Positions 31,760 to 47,109 are shown, counted from the first letter of the stretch. The stretch: 64,000 nucleotides of DNA from Echiichthys vipera (GCA_963691815.1 OY829645.1:40666094-40730093); one strand, 5' to 3'. Program-made: numbers and translations. The notes: generated by a model not told the origin, from the sequence alone.

Positions 31760-34700
31760 ATATGCATTTAAGTGGAAACAAACCAACCATATGTTCATGC
31801 AGATCAAAAGAGAAAGCACTGTTTTGTCTTGACCTATGAAATACATATGGCTCCAAACACAGATCATTGAGTCAATATTTAAAATGAAGACTTCAAAGGA
31901 GTGTAAGGTCTTAACCTATGGCCATCAGTATTCTGCCTGCACCTCTGACTGTTTAATCTTGACAATACCCCCAGGGTGATGGATTGGCTAACTTCGCTTT
32001 CCCCTCCACTTACCCCAATGCTAATCAATGGGCTGCAGTAGATTATAGTGTGAAGAGCTGAGCGCTGCACAGTGACAGAGTGGATTCATCTCCAGTCATT
32101 CACCTCTAAACCTGAGTTAGATGCTGTGTCAGCTACTTTAGCAGTTTTTTTTATTGGATTTCATTTGGAATTGACTGCAGATAACAAGAATCCATGTGGA
32201 ACATAACGTTCTGTTATTTGGTTATGTGGCAGCGTGTATGGATTGGGGAAAACGTGAAGATAAGAATGATGGTCATTAAAAAGTAATCACTTCAGAGAGC
32301 TGGCTTTTTAAACATGTCCACGTTAACATTTTGCTTTCAAAATGACTAAAATCCATTTCTCTGTCAGGTATGCATTTTTCAAACGAACCCTTCTGATGAC
32401 CTCTGCATACTCACAGGTGTAATAGTATTTCAGTGGCTCTCAATTTTAACTAACTTGAGCTGCAAGACTTTTCACCTCTGTGCTACAGTAGTGATTTATG
32501 TCTTCTCCTATGGTGCCTGATCTCCATCCATATTGTGCAACTTGTAGGAGTGAACCCAATCACTGGTGGCAATAAACTCAAGTAAAGTCATGTCTCCCAG
32601 GGCACAGTGGAGGCCCTTGTTCAGCTGCAGCTGCTGTCAGGATCCTCCTGACATGTGTGTGCTGCTGCACACCCAACAGGTGTGTGACTTTGATGTGTAC
32701 TCCTCAACAGACGTGTAATCCAGGAGAGGAAGTTACACTGTACAAAGCAACATTTATCCTTTCTTGGTATTTTTGCATGAATCAACAACACTTAACTAAT
32801 TTGTTATTTTGAAACAACCATAATTGCTTCCAAAGGTAATCTTCCGTGAGGCAACAGTGCATGTGACACAAAAACAAACCTGTGTACTTTCCAAAGAAAT
32901 CTTAGTCAAAAGCAACTGGACTTGGTTATTTGTCTAGGAAGAAGTTTCACCTCTCATCCAAGTCCAGTTGCTTTTGACTGAAATTGCTTTGGGGATAACA
33001 ATGACCTGGACAAATGAAAATATTCACAGACTTAAACCTGTGTACTGTTTCTGCATTAGCTGCTAAGTAACAGCCGAGTTCTCCTCATGCAGGCTTTAAA
33101 CTTGCAACATTGGTCTCTTGTTTTGTTTCCACTACACAAAGGCGTGGGAGAGGGTTTCATCTAATACAATACTTGATGTTGTTGGTCATGCACGCTTTGA
33201 CAGCAAGCTGACTTTGAGTTGACCCCTCCATCTCTCAGCTTGCCTGAGAGGCTTTGGCTTTTGGCTGGCCAAGCTGGTTAGCTAGCCTCAGAACTCAAAC
33301 TGTCAGTCAGCAGATCTGGCTGCTTGGATCTACACTGCAGTCTGCTTTATCCTTGTGTGAGCTCTTCAACATTAAAAAACACCCATGCTGCTTTCACTGC
33401 CTCCTCGATAGAAGGTCACCCATATTAGCCCATGTGGCCGGTCAGCTAATCCAACTATGCACCCTTCATAACTTGTCAGAGCCATTACTCCCTGGATCAA
33501 GGTAAGTGTGCGGATCCTGGGGAAGCCACGGCACAAGAGTCACTTTAATCTGGCTGAGCCCTATGACAGGGTTGGTGTGTGGCATCTGCTCTGTGGGTAT
33601 TGTTTAAGTGCAGATTCGATAAGCACCAATAGTAAAACAATGCTATTTCAATACCCTACTCTAAGAAAACATGTTTGTCTGCAAAATCTTTCTGCAATCA
33701 GCAAAAAAGACTCAAACACTAATGTTGCAATGTTTTCACATTTCCTATCAAGGTCTAACTAGTGAACCTGTAGATGTCAAATGCTCACATGGAGTGAGCC
33801 CAAAATGCAAGGCTAATGCCTCAGTCAAGCAACCAGTCCAGTGTTGATCATCTTTCTCTGAGGTTTTGTAATGTCTTGCAGTATGTGCTTATCATACAGA
33901 TAGAGGGGACAGACCTACCTGCCTTCCCCTGCCTCACCTTATCTGATGCAGATTTTGTACATGAAAGCGTACCCCTATCAGTTTTTCTAACCAATGTATT
34001 GGCATGCTGAGAATGTGAGATGGTAGAGAAAATATGTTTAGTTGTTATTGAAGTTAGTTCTAACTCCCTTTTGAAAGGCTGTTTGGCCGTTAAACCGAAG
34101 AAAAAAAATGAGCTGAAAAACGCTTAACACAGTAGAGCTGAGGGAAACTTAGTCAGGCAATAATACAAGCGACTCCTTTCATATTACTTGCAATTGATTT
34201 CTGTGTTAATCTAAAAATATTGACTGATGAATCACTAAACTCCTTGTTCAGTGAATAATATATAGTTCAAGGGGAATATGAAGTTTAATGACCGCTTTTG
34301 GTACTTTTTTGAGACACTTGTGTTCATATTTTGGTCAGAATCAAAAAGGTATCAAGGTTCGATCCCCCAGTCCTAATCTGCTCTCCATATTGGCGTTTTA
34401 TATTTAGTGTGTTACATGAGGGGCAAGTACATAGGAGCCCATTGTTTATGTAGTCAAGTGTCAGCTCAAGCAGCCTCGCCTGATGTCTGGCTGCAGCTGG
34501 TGCAAGGCAGCAGAGACAGAGGGAGACAGCTGGATACAAAGCACTCCCCCTCTCGCACTGCCTTGGGTTAAAGCCCAAGAGCTGGAAGTGTCTGAGACCT
34601 CCCCTGAGCTCGTTCAAGAAGCAAAACACGGAGGGGCTCTGCAAGAAAGTATAGCTACTCAACTGTGGCCTGCATAAAGAGGGAAACAGGCAGGATGCTC

Positions 34701-36494
34701 TTTTAGTGGTAGAAAATGTGTCCCGGCTGGGGAAGGAAGGGAGGGAAAGGAGGTGAAAGGTTAAAGTGTAATCTACAGGGGAGGCATTACATGTGTACAG
34801 CAGACTTGTATCACATAGAGGCTTACAGGGAGGGTTTGGTGCTATAAACACTAGCTTGTCATTCACAAGGAGGACAGAAGAACAGGTTATAGCCCATTAT
34901 GGGTGTGACAGCTTTTAAAGACTGGTTTGGTCGGTTGACGGCTTAAGGACACAGAAAACCCGCTTGGAAACACAGCAGGCGATGGGAACATACAGTAGAG
35001 CGACAAGAGCTCTGCAGCAGGAGAGGATTTCTACAAGCAGCATCATTTATTCAAAATTAGCTCTCAAGACCAAATGCCGCTCTGCATTCAGTCTTACAAG
35101 CTCAAAAGGAAGGAAACATAAAAGGAATGTATCCAGTACCCTAAACTTATCTTTCCAACTATAACCTGCCTCCTTGAATGCACCGCAGACAATTTATATG
35201 TGAAAGAATGTATCTATGTGTTCCAGTTGACCATGACCACCATCCTAAGCCTCTGAGCTTGCTCTTTAGAGCAATAAAATCTAAATAAGACTTAAGGTTA
35301 ATTCCCTCTGTAAGTGGTGACAGCCATTGTACTTTCTTCAAACCCCATTTCATTAACTGAACTGGCTGAACAGACGTCCAATTAACTAATTTAACGGATT
35401 TGGATTAAATCCTGTTTTTCTGCACTCAAATGGATGGGGGTTTCTCTTTGATTAGATGTTTCTGAGAAGTTTCAAAGTCTGTCTGTCTAGTGTTCTTGTT
35501 AAGAAATATGACCTACAAACTGAACAACTGATTCAAATGCTGATTTTCTTTTAATTCAAACAAATGCAATTATACAAATGACTAAGAACCAGCTTAACAA
35601 CAGTTGTTTACTATATATTACATGCTTTTCAAATACATAAAAATGCTCTAAAAAAGAAGGAACAGGTGTATTTACAATACCAACATTTACGTACAGCTTC
35701 ATTCTCTAGAGAGAAATTTGGAGCACCAGTCCATGATTTCCAGCATGGATGAAATAACCATGTTAAAAACAAACAAGAAACAACAACTGGACGTTCTGTC
35801 TTTCTGCAGTGACTGATCAGATGTGGCAGTGATATCAAAGTTTGTGACTTCAGGTAATACTCAAACGGTGACAGAAGTATTTGGCTCAGTTGTATTGTAA
35901 GTACTGACAGTGAGATAGATTGAACACCTTGTAAATGAAAAACTCGAGTACAGTGTGGTAGTTACAAGCTATGCTATGATAAAACTGGATCTGGTGACTG
36001 CAGAATGTTCCAGGAAGTCTTTTTGACTCATTTGTTATGAGTTCAATCCTTCATTTTGATAATGTCATTATCAATCCTTCATGGGTACAGTGTTCATACA
36101 TGTGTGGCAAAGCGTTGTTCATTGCAGCTCAGCATCCTGTCACAGAGACAGTCCTAGTCCTTGGTTTGTGAAGCCCGTATCTCTACAGAGAAACACTGGA
36201 GAAGTTTAGTCCATGTTCCCTTTGGCTATAACACACAGTCCACAGCAGGTCCTGGTATAGTTTCAGTGCACAAGTGCCATCACCACAAACACTCGCAATC
36301 CAGACATGAAAACAGTGGGGTCAGTCTGGCAGCTGCTTTTAAGAGAACTCCTTTACACGCTCCCACAGAAGTTGATTTCCTTCATTCTTTGGAATTCTTT
36401 CCTTGTCTACAGAAAAAACAGGTAAGTGCAGTCTAAGGCACAATGACAACTTGTCAAGGTGAAAAATGCATACAGCACAACGACAGACGGGCAA
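31760..36494. other. Intergenic region between arl6ip5 and frmd4b
   Basis: No recognisable gene on either strand. It must hold the 3' untranslated region of frmd4b (minus strand, below 36495). A 180-codon open frame on the minus strand at 34324-34866 has no recognisable motif and looks fortuitous. A Penelope-like hairpin lies at 32904-32979. Human has LMOD3 in this interval; nothing leiomodin-like is visible. Confidence 0.5.
32895..33015. repeat. Penelope-like element end forming a perfect hairpin
   Basis: Two exact 22-bp inverted copies, 32904-32925 and 32958-32979, enclose a 32-base loop. The arms and flanks match the ends of the Penelope-like copies at 11090-11130 and 21840-21890. Only the terminal hairpin remains here. 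Confidence 0.7.
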
Positions 36495-39400
36495 CTACAC
36501 TATTGTTCCAGGTTTTGAGTCTTCGTGCCAGTAAATCTTGTCCTCGGGCTCCAGGTTAGTGTGCGTTTGGTTACTGATGTGCGAGTCCATTTGACTGACA
36601 TCTATGTACGATCTGTAATAAACACACAAGATTAAACACATTAGACATGTGACAAACAATGTAGCTTGTGACCAGTTAACTATGAGTTTAGAATGAATCA
36701 ACCCTGGGCCGTCAAAACCATCTGGTCAAATGTCAGCTTTGTATTGCCAAGATCAGGAAACTAAAATAAAATAAATAAAGGTTACTTCATGTGTTTCAGG
36801 CATGTTAATATATATCTCAGTTTCAGACGGGTAAACCCAGGGTCAAACATTCTCACTCAACCAAACAGCAGATGCACAAAGACATTATTCACACTCATAG
36901 CCTTCAAATGTGACAATATTCAGGGGTCACATTTTTTTCCTCTGCCACACAAGTGCTCTCCCACCACCGCAAAACACCCAGAGAAACAAATCAAAAATCA
37001 GCCAGAATAATATTGTGAGGTGATTTGGAGCTTTCTGTTAGTCCCTGACATATATTAAAAAGACACACCACCATCACCATGATATCCATGAGGGGAAGTT
37101 ACATTCTCATCTCTCACCCTTTCTTCTGTGCTGTGACTTATAATTGGGGGAAGGGGTTAATTTTCCTGGTCAGTAGCATAGGCAACAGCACCACACCTCT
37201 CTAAAGGCCCTGTAGGGCACGCCATCCTATCACAGCTCCGCCACTCAAACTCTGGGGGACATCTGCGTATGAAAGGGGGTAAAGGTCAAGGATGAGTGGC
37301 AGCACATGGGCAGGGAGTCTCTGCATGTGCCAAGAGGTAGGCATACAGCAGAAAAAAAAAAACTATGTGAGGCACACTGCAGAGAAATGTGACCACTGGA
37401 TGACATTATGACGACTGGAAGAGCAAGTAGGGCAGGCATGTTTTTTTTTTTTTTTTTTTTATAGAAGCCATGCAGTTACCTTAACATACATGACAGCAAA
37501 AGATCAGTCAAACATTTTGAAAATGCAAAGTTCACTTCAAAACATAAACAAGCAGACTATGGAGTCACAGTGCAGACAAACTGAAAGAAGCAAACGCACA
37601 GGCTCCGGCCGTTGCTGTTTACTTACTATGAACTACCTTTAGCAAAGGACACCTTACTGAGCCTGTGCCCTCTGGAGGATTGTGTCTGCGCATGGCTGGA
37701 GCCAACCTGCCTGACCCGACAGGTGGGGGAGGAGGAGGGAAAGGAGGAGGAGGGCAGAGAGGCTGAGGAGGAAGAACTAACAGGGGAAAAGGGACAGCGC
37801 CTCCGGCCATCAGGGCTGTGCCAGGAGCCCTTATTAAGCTGGGAGGCGCCATATCTATAAGAAAGCAGGGGCCAGTGGACAGTTTAGGACTACAGTAGAA
37901 CCTGTCTTAAGCTCTGAGGAAGAACTGACTGCTGGCTGCACAGATCCTATAATCCTATTGCTGAACCAGGCATCATAAGCAAATTAATGTTTTCTGATTT
38001 GCCAACTTAAGGGAAAAGTTCGAGAAAAGGTAACATTTACTACACATCAGTCCACAGTATTATTGTGTGTAATGGATAACAAAACCAAATATCAGCTTAT
38101 ATTTGCTGTAGCCATCCATTCTAGGTAATTAAACAGTAGTGCTTAACTCTGAGGATAAGGAGGATCAGGCAGTGGCTTATTGGATAAAGAGCTGAGTTGA
38201 GGCCAAGTTTTTTTTTCTTACCTGTTTTGGGCGGAGTGATTGTAGGGGGCTGTGCTGTAGGAGTAGGACTGCGGCGCATGCATGGGCATGTCATATTCCG
38301 ACATACCACCACCACTCATGTGGCTGTGCCAGTTTCCACTAGAGGACACTGGGAAAAAAATGGTACAAGTCAGTAACTGACCCACCTACATATGAAACCA
38401 GGGTCCACAACATAATGCACTAGAGAGTATAATACATGGTGCAGTGATCTAACCTGAGGAATAGGAGATGTTCCTGCTGTTGTGGCTGTAGGGAGCAGGC
38501 ATGGTCTGATAGCCCAGGCTCTGTTGAGAGCCTCGGTCATAGTCATAGTTGTATGCTGCCTGTTTGTGTGCAGCGTTGCGCTGGTACCAGCCTCTTAAGT
38601 GTTCTGCCACCAAAGCCTTCTGGAGGTTCTTCCCACCCTGCTCATTGCCTCGGGGCACCTGGCGGTTCCTGGGTGGCCGCAGTGTAGCGTAAGGGTTCTG
38701 TGACATGCCGTCCATCTCGTCTATCCCGTAGTGACTGTGCATGTCGTGGCTGTGATAAGCTGTTGGGGTGGGGTGGTATGAAGGATTGACGTTATAGTGG
38801 CCCTCCATCTCGTTGTCGTACATGTAGATTCCATTGGTGTAAGGCTCTGGTTCAGGGTAGCTGGGATAACCAGTCACATAGTAGGCTGTCGTGGTGGGTC
38901 TAGCCTGTGGTTGGTAAGCGTAGCAGCGAGTGTCTGGCTGAGCCAGGTTGGGCATACTGCCCGTGTTGGCGTACATGTCTTTTCTGTGGCGGCCGCGAGC
39001 TCTACGTCTGTGCGTGTGGTTACCGGGGACGCTGTACTCTACACTGGACTGACTTGTGTAGGAGGAGCCGTCATCAAGGACCTCAGTGCTGTTGCTGCGT
39101 CGGGCTGGGGAGAAGGTGAACGTTGGCACCGGAGGTTCGGCCTCTGGCACAAGCTGAGACTGGGACCCCAGACTACCACTACGCTGGCGGAAATGTTGTG
39201 GAGCATCCTCTGATCTAAAATTAAAATGCACCATTTAAATGCTGTTCACCAAAACAAACATGTAAAATGAAAACAATTTTATCCAAAGCTGCCACTATGT
39301 TACTGTGCTGTCTTTATTAATTTAGTTATTAGCAGATGGGTTGTGGAAGTGTTTCCCCATAGATGTGTTTAAAATGCACAACCAGTTTGATAACAGCACG

Positions 39401-42400
39401 ATGACTCGCTCCAAGAGCTGTTGATGAGGCAGATAAAATTAAAAAATAAAGAATCAGGAAGAATCAGGGCCCTACCTGAGGTGGGTGCTGCTGTAGGCAT
39501 TGCGGGTGAGGAGGGGGGTGGGGGGCATGCTGCGGGCATCACGTGGCTGTCTGGAAGCTGGTTTAAACGGGCTGCTGTGGATTGATAAGGCATCACGGTG
39601 ACCGTAGTGGAGTGATTCCTGGATGTGGCCGTAATTTAATCTGGAACATAGATAAGAACAATGTTTTCAGGGCATTTGCCTTTTTAGGGCAGAGCTTGCA
39701 GAGATGAACAGCTCTACCCACTCTGCATTTGCTCTCAAATCTGAAGGAGAATAAAAACCCTGTAGTCATCACTAACACCTGAATGGTTGTCACTACATAC
39801 TCCATTGCTCTTTCTTTTCATGCAACAGCAGGCATTATGACTGTTTAAATTTGATTAATTTCTCTGAAGCTGAGCACAACACATCACCCACTTCATTTGT
39901 AAACAGTCATGAAGTAGCTGCTAACTAAGTTTCCAGGGCCACTTTCCTGTTTCCCCTTTCCCCTCAGCTTAGAATTGTTTTCTGCTCCTTCACAGGCAGC
40001 GACATGTTCTTTTCCATCTATTTTTAAAGCCGGTGTGTTGGGCTGATAAGAGGGAGATTGTCGGAGAGGCAGGAGAAGGCGGGAGGAGGTGACTTGCAGG
40101 AATGCAGCTCTGAGTGTACTCTACAGGTCTGTACTAGCTCCATGCTTAGGTTATCTACAAAAACAACTGGTAGACACACACTGGAAATTCAAATACAAAT
40201 ATTTAAAAATGTTATGGGTGTCAGTGCTAGCTGCATACCTGCTGTCTGCATGTTGGTCAATGGCAGAGGCTCGTCTGTCATTGTTGTAGTGGATATCCAA
40301 AGTTTCTGCATGGTGTGGTCTTGGCGAATACTGAACCGATCTGGACCGCTGCCTCTGGGTACTGAGCTCATCATCTGGGAGATAAAAGTGATTGCTTGGT
40401 TAAAATTTATATCAAAATGGGGTAGGAGGGGGCAAACATACACACTGTGCATGGCTATGTCTGGGGACTTACCATCATCCAGAGTGAGACTGTCAGATAG
40501 AGAGCTGAGGTCTGAAGGGTTGACATCATCTGATAGACAGAAGAGAGAAAACAGTGATATTCCACTTTTTCATAGAGAATGATAGACTTTTCAGTCAATT
40601 ACCACTTGTCAAAGAATTGTCGGTCCAGTGTCAAATGATTGCAAGTAAAGCAGAGCCTGCATAGAGTTTTCACTGCATTTGTTGGTGACATCTACCTGCT
40701 AAGATGATTGAGGCTCTTTGTGTGGGTTTCCTTCCTTTCTTGATCCTGTAGGCGTTGATCTCCTTCTCGATCTCCTCCAGCTTCCTCATTGCATCCAGAC
40801 AGTTGTTTCTCCTCTTTTTCTTCACCGTCTTGCAGAGGTCACCCTCATTGGATAACTTGATGGCTGCTTCCACGATCTTCTGCTGCAGAGCAAACCTGCT
40901 CTCCAGATTCCTCAGATGAGGGTCCTACAAAAAAACACACACGCACACACACAAATCCTTAACCAATGTTTCATGCAAAGCATTATGTAATGTAAGCCTG
41001 GCAATCTCTTTTTTTAAATAATAAGTAATGCTAATTTCAAATGGTCAAATGATCTCTAGGTAAACAAACACAGTGGTGCAGGAACTGTTTGAACAAAATG
41101 TGATATGCTAAATTACATAACAGAAACATATCACAATACAACTTTAGCGAGACTAACCTCATCATAGGGGAAAAGGTCATCCAGCTTGAAGGCTGTCCCA
41201 ACACGGCGTCGTACATGAGGAGCCTTCTCACCTGTAGCCAGTGGATACTCTTTGGGCAACCTGCCCGTAAGCTCCTGTAAATAAGAACAACCAACAGTCA
41301 GCTAAGTGTGGACGTTTCAAGTGTCATTGTGAAGTAAACGGAACGAGAGAGACACTCACAGCTTCCCTCATGCAGATCTTCTTCAGCTCCTCAAGTTTCT
41401 GTGTCAGTGTGTCTTGAAGTTCCTTTTCTTTCTTTTTTAACTCGGCAACCTTCTCATTCTTCTGTTCCTCACTGACTTCAGACTCAGCAGAACCTGGAAT
41501 AAGCACACATGTGATTATCTACAAATTGAAGCTATCAATCATCACTCATCCTTCTGATGTGGAAAAGAGGCCATTAGCTGATTAACTCTTTGCATACCGG
41601 CTGAGATGAGGCTTCCGTTGCTGGCCATGATAAGCTGGTCTCTTTTCTCAATGCTGGAAAGTTTACTGATCCGCGGGGCGCAGATCTCTGTGAGGTCCAT
41701 GGCGATATCTCCTGAACTCCTTGTTGTGGTCATCTTTGACTGTAGAAGAGGGAAGAGATCGTTAGGAGGAGGAAACACGGGCGAGGAGGAGGGCAAAGAG
41801 TAGTGAGTGAGGGATTTTGAATACTTCATTTTAATGATAGCGCACTGCGATAGTGGTGGCTCCAATTGCATGCTTGGTACTCTAAGCGCACTGCTCTCTC
41901 ATCAATCAGTGTGGGCTCTATTCCTGGATGACACACCATCTGCCTTTGAGGGAGACAGTGGCTGAATAACCTCATTTAACTGCAGCCACTTACTCATCCA
42001 TCTCCACCACGACCTGCACATCACACATCACTCACACTGTATAAAAGCCCTGATGTATAGCAATAAACCCAAACAACCACCTAAGCTAGAAAGGACTTGA
42101 TAAGCACAAGACCTATTCACGTTAAACCTGCAGGCCTGTCATATCCCTTCATCAAGTTATTTACACAAGTCACAGGCATGGAGACGGATCCGGCAGTGCA
42201 TCACATGATGAACAGTCACCATTACACCATGCTGTGACAGGTGCACAACACCCTTTTAAACAAAACTTCAATCCATATTAAATCTGAAAGAGATTGTCAG
42301 GCTCAGTGTGTATTAATCTGTCTAAAAAGTCATTTTAAAGCCTAGTGAAAACAGGTCAACACTATTGTGCACACTGAACTTGGTTAAATTAAGTTCATAA

Positions 42401-45400
42401 TAGGGTAATTGCTTGAAAACCTGACCAGTGGAGAGCACAAATGCATTGTATTTATCAACAAATCATTTGCTCCTCCAGCATCTATGCTTTTGTTCCTGTG
42501 TACACATGCACACACACACACGGGCCACTTGACATGAGGCGAGATGATCTCTATGCAGGTCAAGCACTAGAGAATATTAGACCGTTTCTAAGTACATTTG
42601 AGTTGGTAGGAAATGTGAACGAAGTGAATCTGTGAGGAGAAAAAAACTCACTTTGCTTTGCTTCCTGTCCAGGTAGAACTGGTGCTGACTGATGGCCATC
42701 ACCCAGATGGTTTTAATCAGATGGTGGCTGGCATACCATGTGTGAATAACCAGACCAGTCTGTCCGAAGGTTCGCTTTGTCACTGTTCTTCTGTAGAAGA
42801 CAGTAAGACAAAACAAATCTGTTCAACAGCTGCTCAAATAGTTGAAAGTAGATAAATAAAACGTAATGAAGATTTAAAAAAAAAAAATACATCAATTAAA
42901 GATAAGAAAAATAATTCAAATTTAGTTAAATGACATTTGTGGGTGTTTCTGTAATAATATACTGAAGAGCGGACGAGCAGCATCAAACTAATATTGAAAC
43001 AGACGGTGGGATTAAATAACAGCTTTGGAGACTGAAAGTGCCACATTAAAGCATGCGTGAGGGGCAAAGGTCTTATAACAACCTTAGAATAATAAAGTGG
43101 TCATTAAACAGCAGGAAAACACAAATTTACAGATAAGCTACCGCTATTAACATGGTGTCCTAAATAGGCCACTGGCTGCAGATGCCCTTCAGAGTGTAAG
43201 GTGTAGGATAATGGCAGGAGCTGAAATGGGAACACTTCAAAAAGGAAATGAACTATTAAGATCAGTTAAGATAGATCAAGCTGTTTGCCTTCTCTAACCT
43301 GTGTGGGTCGTTCACTTCCACAGCAAATTTCTTCTCACGGAAATACAAATTCTCTAACTGCTTCCACTGATACAACTGCAGAGAGAAAGAAACAGTTTGG
43401 CAGAAAAGAGGGAGGGGAAGGGTAGAGAGATATAACACATCACTGAGTAAACAAGAAAAATTCATGAATAATTTGCATTACATGAACAGAAATGTAATTT
43501 GATACACAAAGGCTGTAAAACACACAGTTGCATCAATTTACTCAGAAAAGGTAGAAGCTTCCCATACGGGAAGTCTCACTAAAAGACAACACAACAGGAA
43601 CAAGGTATTAATACAACTCCCTTTGTTTAAGCCACAGCAGCTTAAAGCACCATTTTTTCTGGTTAACTTGCAACTTTAGCAGAAATAACATAAAGCTTTG
43701 AATGGGGCACAGCGGGCCAGCCAGACAGGTGTAGGTTTGGGCTAACACAGGAGCAATTAGAATGCTGCTGCAACTGCAGGGAGCATAATCATGCCAGGCG
43801 GCAAACTAGTTTTTCATTTCATTCTTCTGTGGAGGGAAACAGAGGCACGGTTTATCTGTGTCAGAATGAAACATCTGCTCCACGGACACTGGGCTCACTA
43901 AACAGATTTGGAGCCACTTGCCTGTGAACAACTCCCTGCTCTCATAAAAAGAAAAGACGCTGCACAACAGAGGCGCTGAGATTAATGTAGGAAAAAATTT
44001 ATGACCACTGTTTTACCTGCTGTCCTAGTAGGAAACAGCCTACTCTGAACTACTAAAAATTGTTTTACATCTTGTACCCGTAGAGAAATTGTGCCTAGGG
44101 TAAGAAAGCACAATAAGCAGACACATCTCCACTTATATTGGGTATTTTCTGATACCATAATTTATACTCAAAAAAATAACTATAACACGTTACAAATCTT
44201 CCTTTACAACAGTGTGGCTCACACAGTGTCTCTATCTAGATCCCATAGAACAGGTACAACACCACACTGAAGAGAACATTCAAAGACTACAAGATAAAGA
44301 ATGAAACATTAAAAACCATTGACTATTTAAAACAATTAAGCAGGTAATAGTTTAAAACAATAAATAGGCTTACCTTACCTCTATTTTCACACGTATCAAA
44401 TCCCTGCTGAGTTATCTTGGGTTGGGACTGAATCTTTTGACTGAGTTTCCCACAGGGCTAGAGCTTCCTTGAACAATACTCCCACTTGTCTGTTCTCAGG
44501 GAGCCAGATAGGTGTTGCAAGAGTTTCAGCTGAGCTTAACACGCCCCTATAACCACCCCCCTCCTCTGACATCAGAGATACCTCCGTCTCACAGGGCTCT
44601 GCTCTGCACTGCCCTCTCTCTCCCTCTTCTACACAGCTCACTTCCTTTTTAGTCAGACCAGATGAGCAGGTTGTAAACAACTATTTGCTAGGCAAGGTTT
44701 TTTCCTTGTTTAAAGACATTTTTATCTGGTCTTATCTTTCTATCCACTTCCTGTCACTCACAGATAAGCGATTAGTCCTACACAGAATTTGAATACTAAC
44801 ACTTAAATCTGGGAAGTTCTCCGCTTTTCATATTGTAAATACCATAGGGAGCACTGCTGTGTGTGGCTGGATCCACTATAACAATCTCCCCCACCAGGGC
44901 AAACATGTTAGGCCTCTGTTACTATGGTCTAATCATTAATAGCAGCTATGCATTCATGTGGCATGGGAACACTCTGAAAGGCCACTTCAACGAGCAAAAA
45001 GAGTTTCAAGCTACATGTTTAATCTGTCTGTTCATTCACTTTGACACTTCGTATGCCATTTTGTATGAATTTAAAATTATGTTTTACTCCAAAACTAACT
45101 ACTGCTATTACCCATGAGATAATCCATTCACTGAAATCCATAGTCGGATTTCTTGTAGGATAACTATTCTTGTGTAATTGTGAAGACTACTCGACAAGTC
45201 TTCGAGTGAAGTGAAGAGCATGGCACTAAATGAACAATGGGAACCACCCGGAAGAACACTTCCAGAGAGGACCCCATGCCAATTCACACTCTCTAGTCAC
45301 CATCCCAAGCATCATTTACATTGTAACAACAGATCTGGAACAAAGGTTGAGACAATAAGCACGCTTTCATGGGATCATTATTCCTATTAGAGAAACTCCA

Positions 45401-46993
45401 CACCTGTGTGCCAGCACATAGATGAAACCGAGGAGGACTCTCCTGTGACTGCTGCTGAAGCCATTGCCAAAATATTTCAAGGATGTGACACACCTCAAAC
45501 TCTACAATCACAAGACTGCAAGTTTCCCTTCAAAGAACCATTTGCAGGTTGAATTTCTTACTTTTGCAGGCTCATAATTATACGGCTGTGATCCATCATC
45601 TGTGTAAAAAAATGCACATTAACAAGCTCTTCAGTGTAAAAACTGGCTTTGGGATGCATGTTTATTATTATTAGACTTGACCTAGCTTGGGTCATATCTC
45701 CCATTAACTCCCTTACAAAAAAACAATTCCAGATGTCATGTAGTATATATACATGTATTTGTTTCTCTTGAAAATCTAGTTTCCACATCTTTACCCCAAA
45801 CACTGATTCACTGGGGTCTTCAACCTGCAAGTTGCTCCTTGAAATACAAACAGTCCGAGAAATCATTCTGCACAAGTTGACATACAAATGCATCTATCGA
45901 AACAGGGGCTAATCAATACAACTCCTTGGAAGAGAGAGGACAAGTAACCATTTTCTAGTACACCTAATGTATCAGGGAATGTACAGAAGTTCTGTATCTT
46001 TTGTATTTACATCTTCCTTGTTTTTGCCAAAAAAATCATTACAGGCAGATGGAAGTGAGCCAGAAATGCCTGCAGTTTCAGATGGGATCAGGCTGTTCAG
46101 ATCCAGCTCTCACTCACGACCCAAGGACCACAAGTCCGCAGCATGAAATCATACATGGATAAAATGATGTGTCAAAGGCTCTGACTCATGCCTCTACAGA
46201 AAAAAATCTGCCCTACCCTTCACATAATACGTCACATACCAGAGCTAGCAACACTGTACGTTTCCACAACATGACGCATTGCTTTAAGTTGTGCAAACCT
46301 GATGAGATGAGGACACCTGATTTGTTCAGTTTTCATTTAAACTTCCATTTAAATATCTTTTTTGCTAAGACACACAACATTTCTGTCAGATTACCCGGAA
46401 ACTGTCACCCATAATAAACTGAAGATTTATTTATGTTCTGCTGGCTCATCAAACGTGTGGACCAGCATGTGGTCTTAGAGAGTGTCCCATTACCCACTGG
46501 GAGGGTGACACAGGGAGAGGGAGAAAGACAGAAAAGTCTCATGGTTTAATTCTGTATGAAGTAAGTCTTGATTAGCCATCTGCTTTAGTTCCAGCGTAAT
46601 TCCTGGAGACTTTTCTAGTCTAAGAAAGGTTTTGGTCCTCCATTCGTGTTCCTCACATTTAATACTTCAATGAACTCATCTTCTTACATAACATGCTGTT
46701 TCTACCTTTTCTTTTCATTCGTTATCCCCTCCAGATCTTTGGAACACTTGCATACACTGAATCAACACATAATGGAAATGACAGTGCTCACATTACTAAA
46801 TGTGCCACTTCTCTTTAACACAGCAGGCAGAGTGGGCTTTGAGTTCCAGGCTATTCGATACAGAGTGATGAAACTGACATGCATGCAGAGAAGATAATGT
46901 GAGGTTACGCTACTGTAGTGGTTTTCAACGAGTTTTACAAAACTTATATATGTACACACGCACCCACACACACACACGCGCACGCATGCACGC

Positions 46994-47055
<62 letters not shown>

Positions 47056-47078
47056 GCGCACACGCACACACACACGCA

Positions 47079-47109
<31 letters not shown>

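Noticed and set aside
34324..34866. 180-codon minus-strand open frame in the intergenic region
   Set aside because: Low-complexity, cysteine- and serine-rich with no motif, no splice partners and no similarity to leiomodin or another family that I know.
38797..39213. 138-codon plus-strand open frame opposite the largest frmd4b exon
   Set aside because: Shadow of the coding exon on the other strand; no motif of its own.
40058..40582. 174-codon plus-strand open frame across frmd4b exons 17-18
   Set aside because: Crosses real exon-intron borders of the minus-strand gene and has no recognisable domain.
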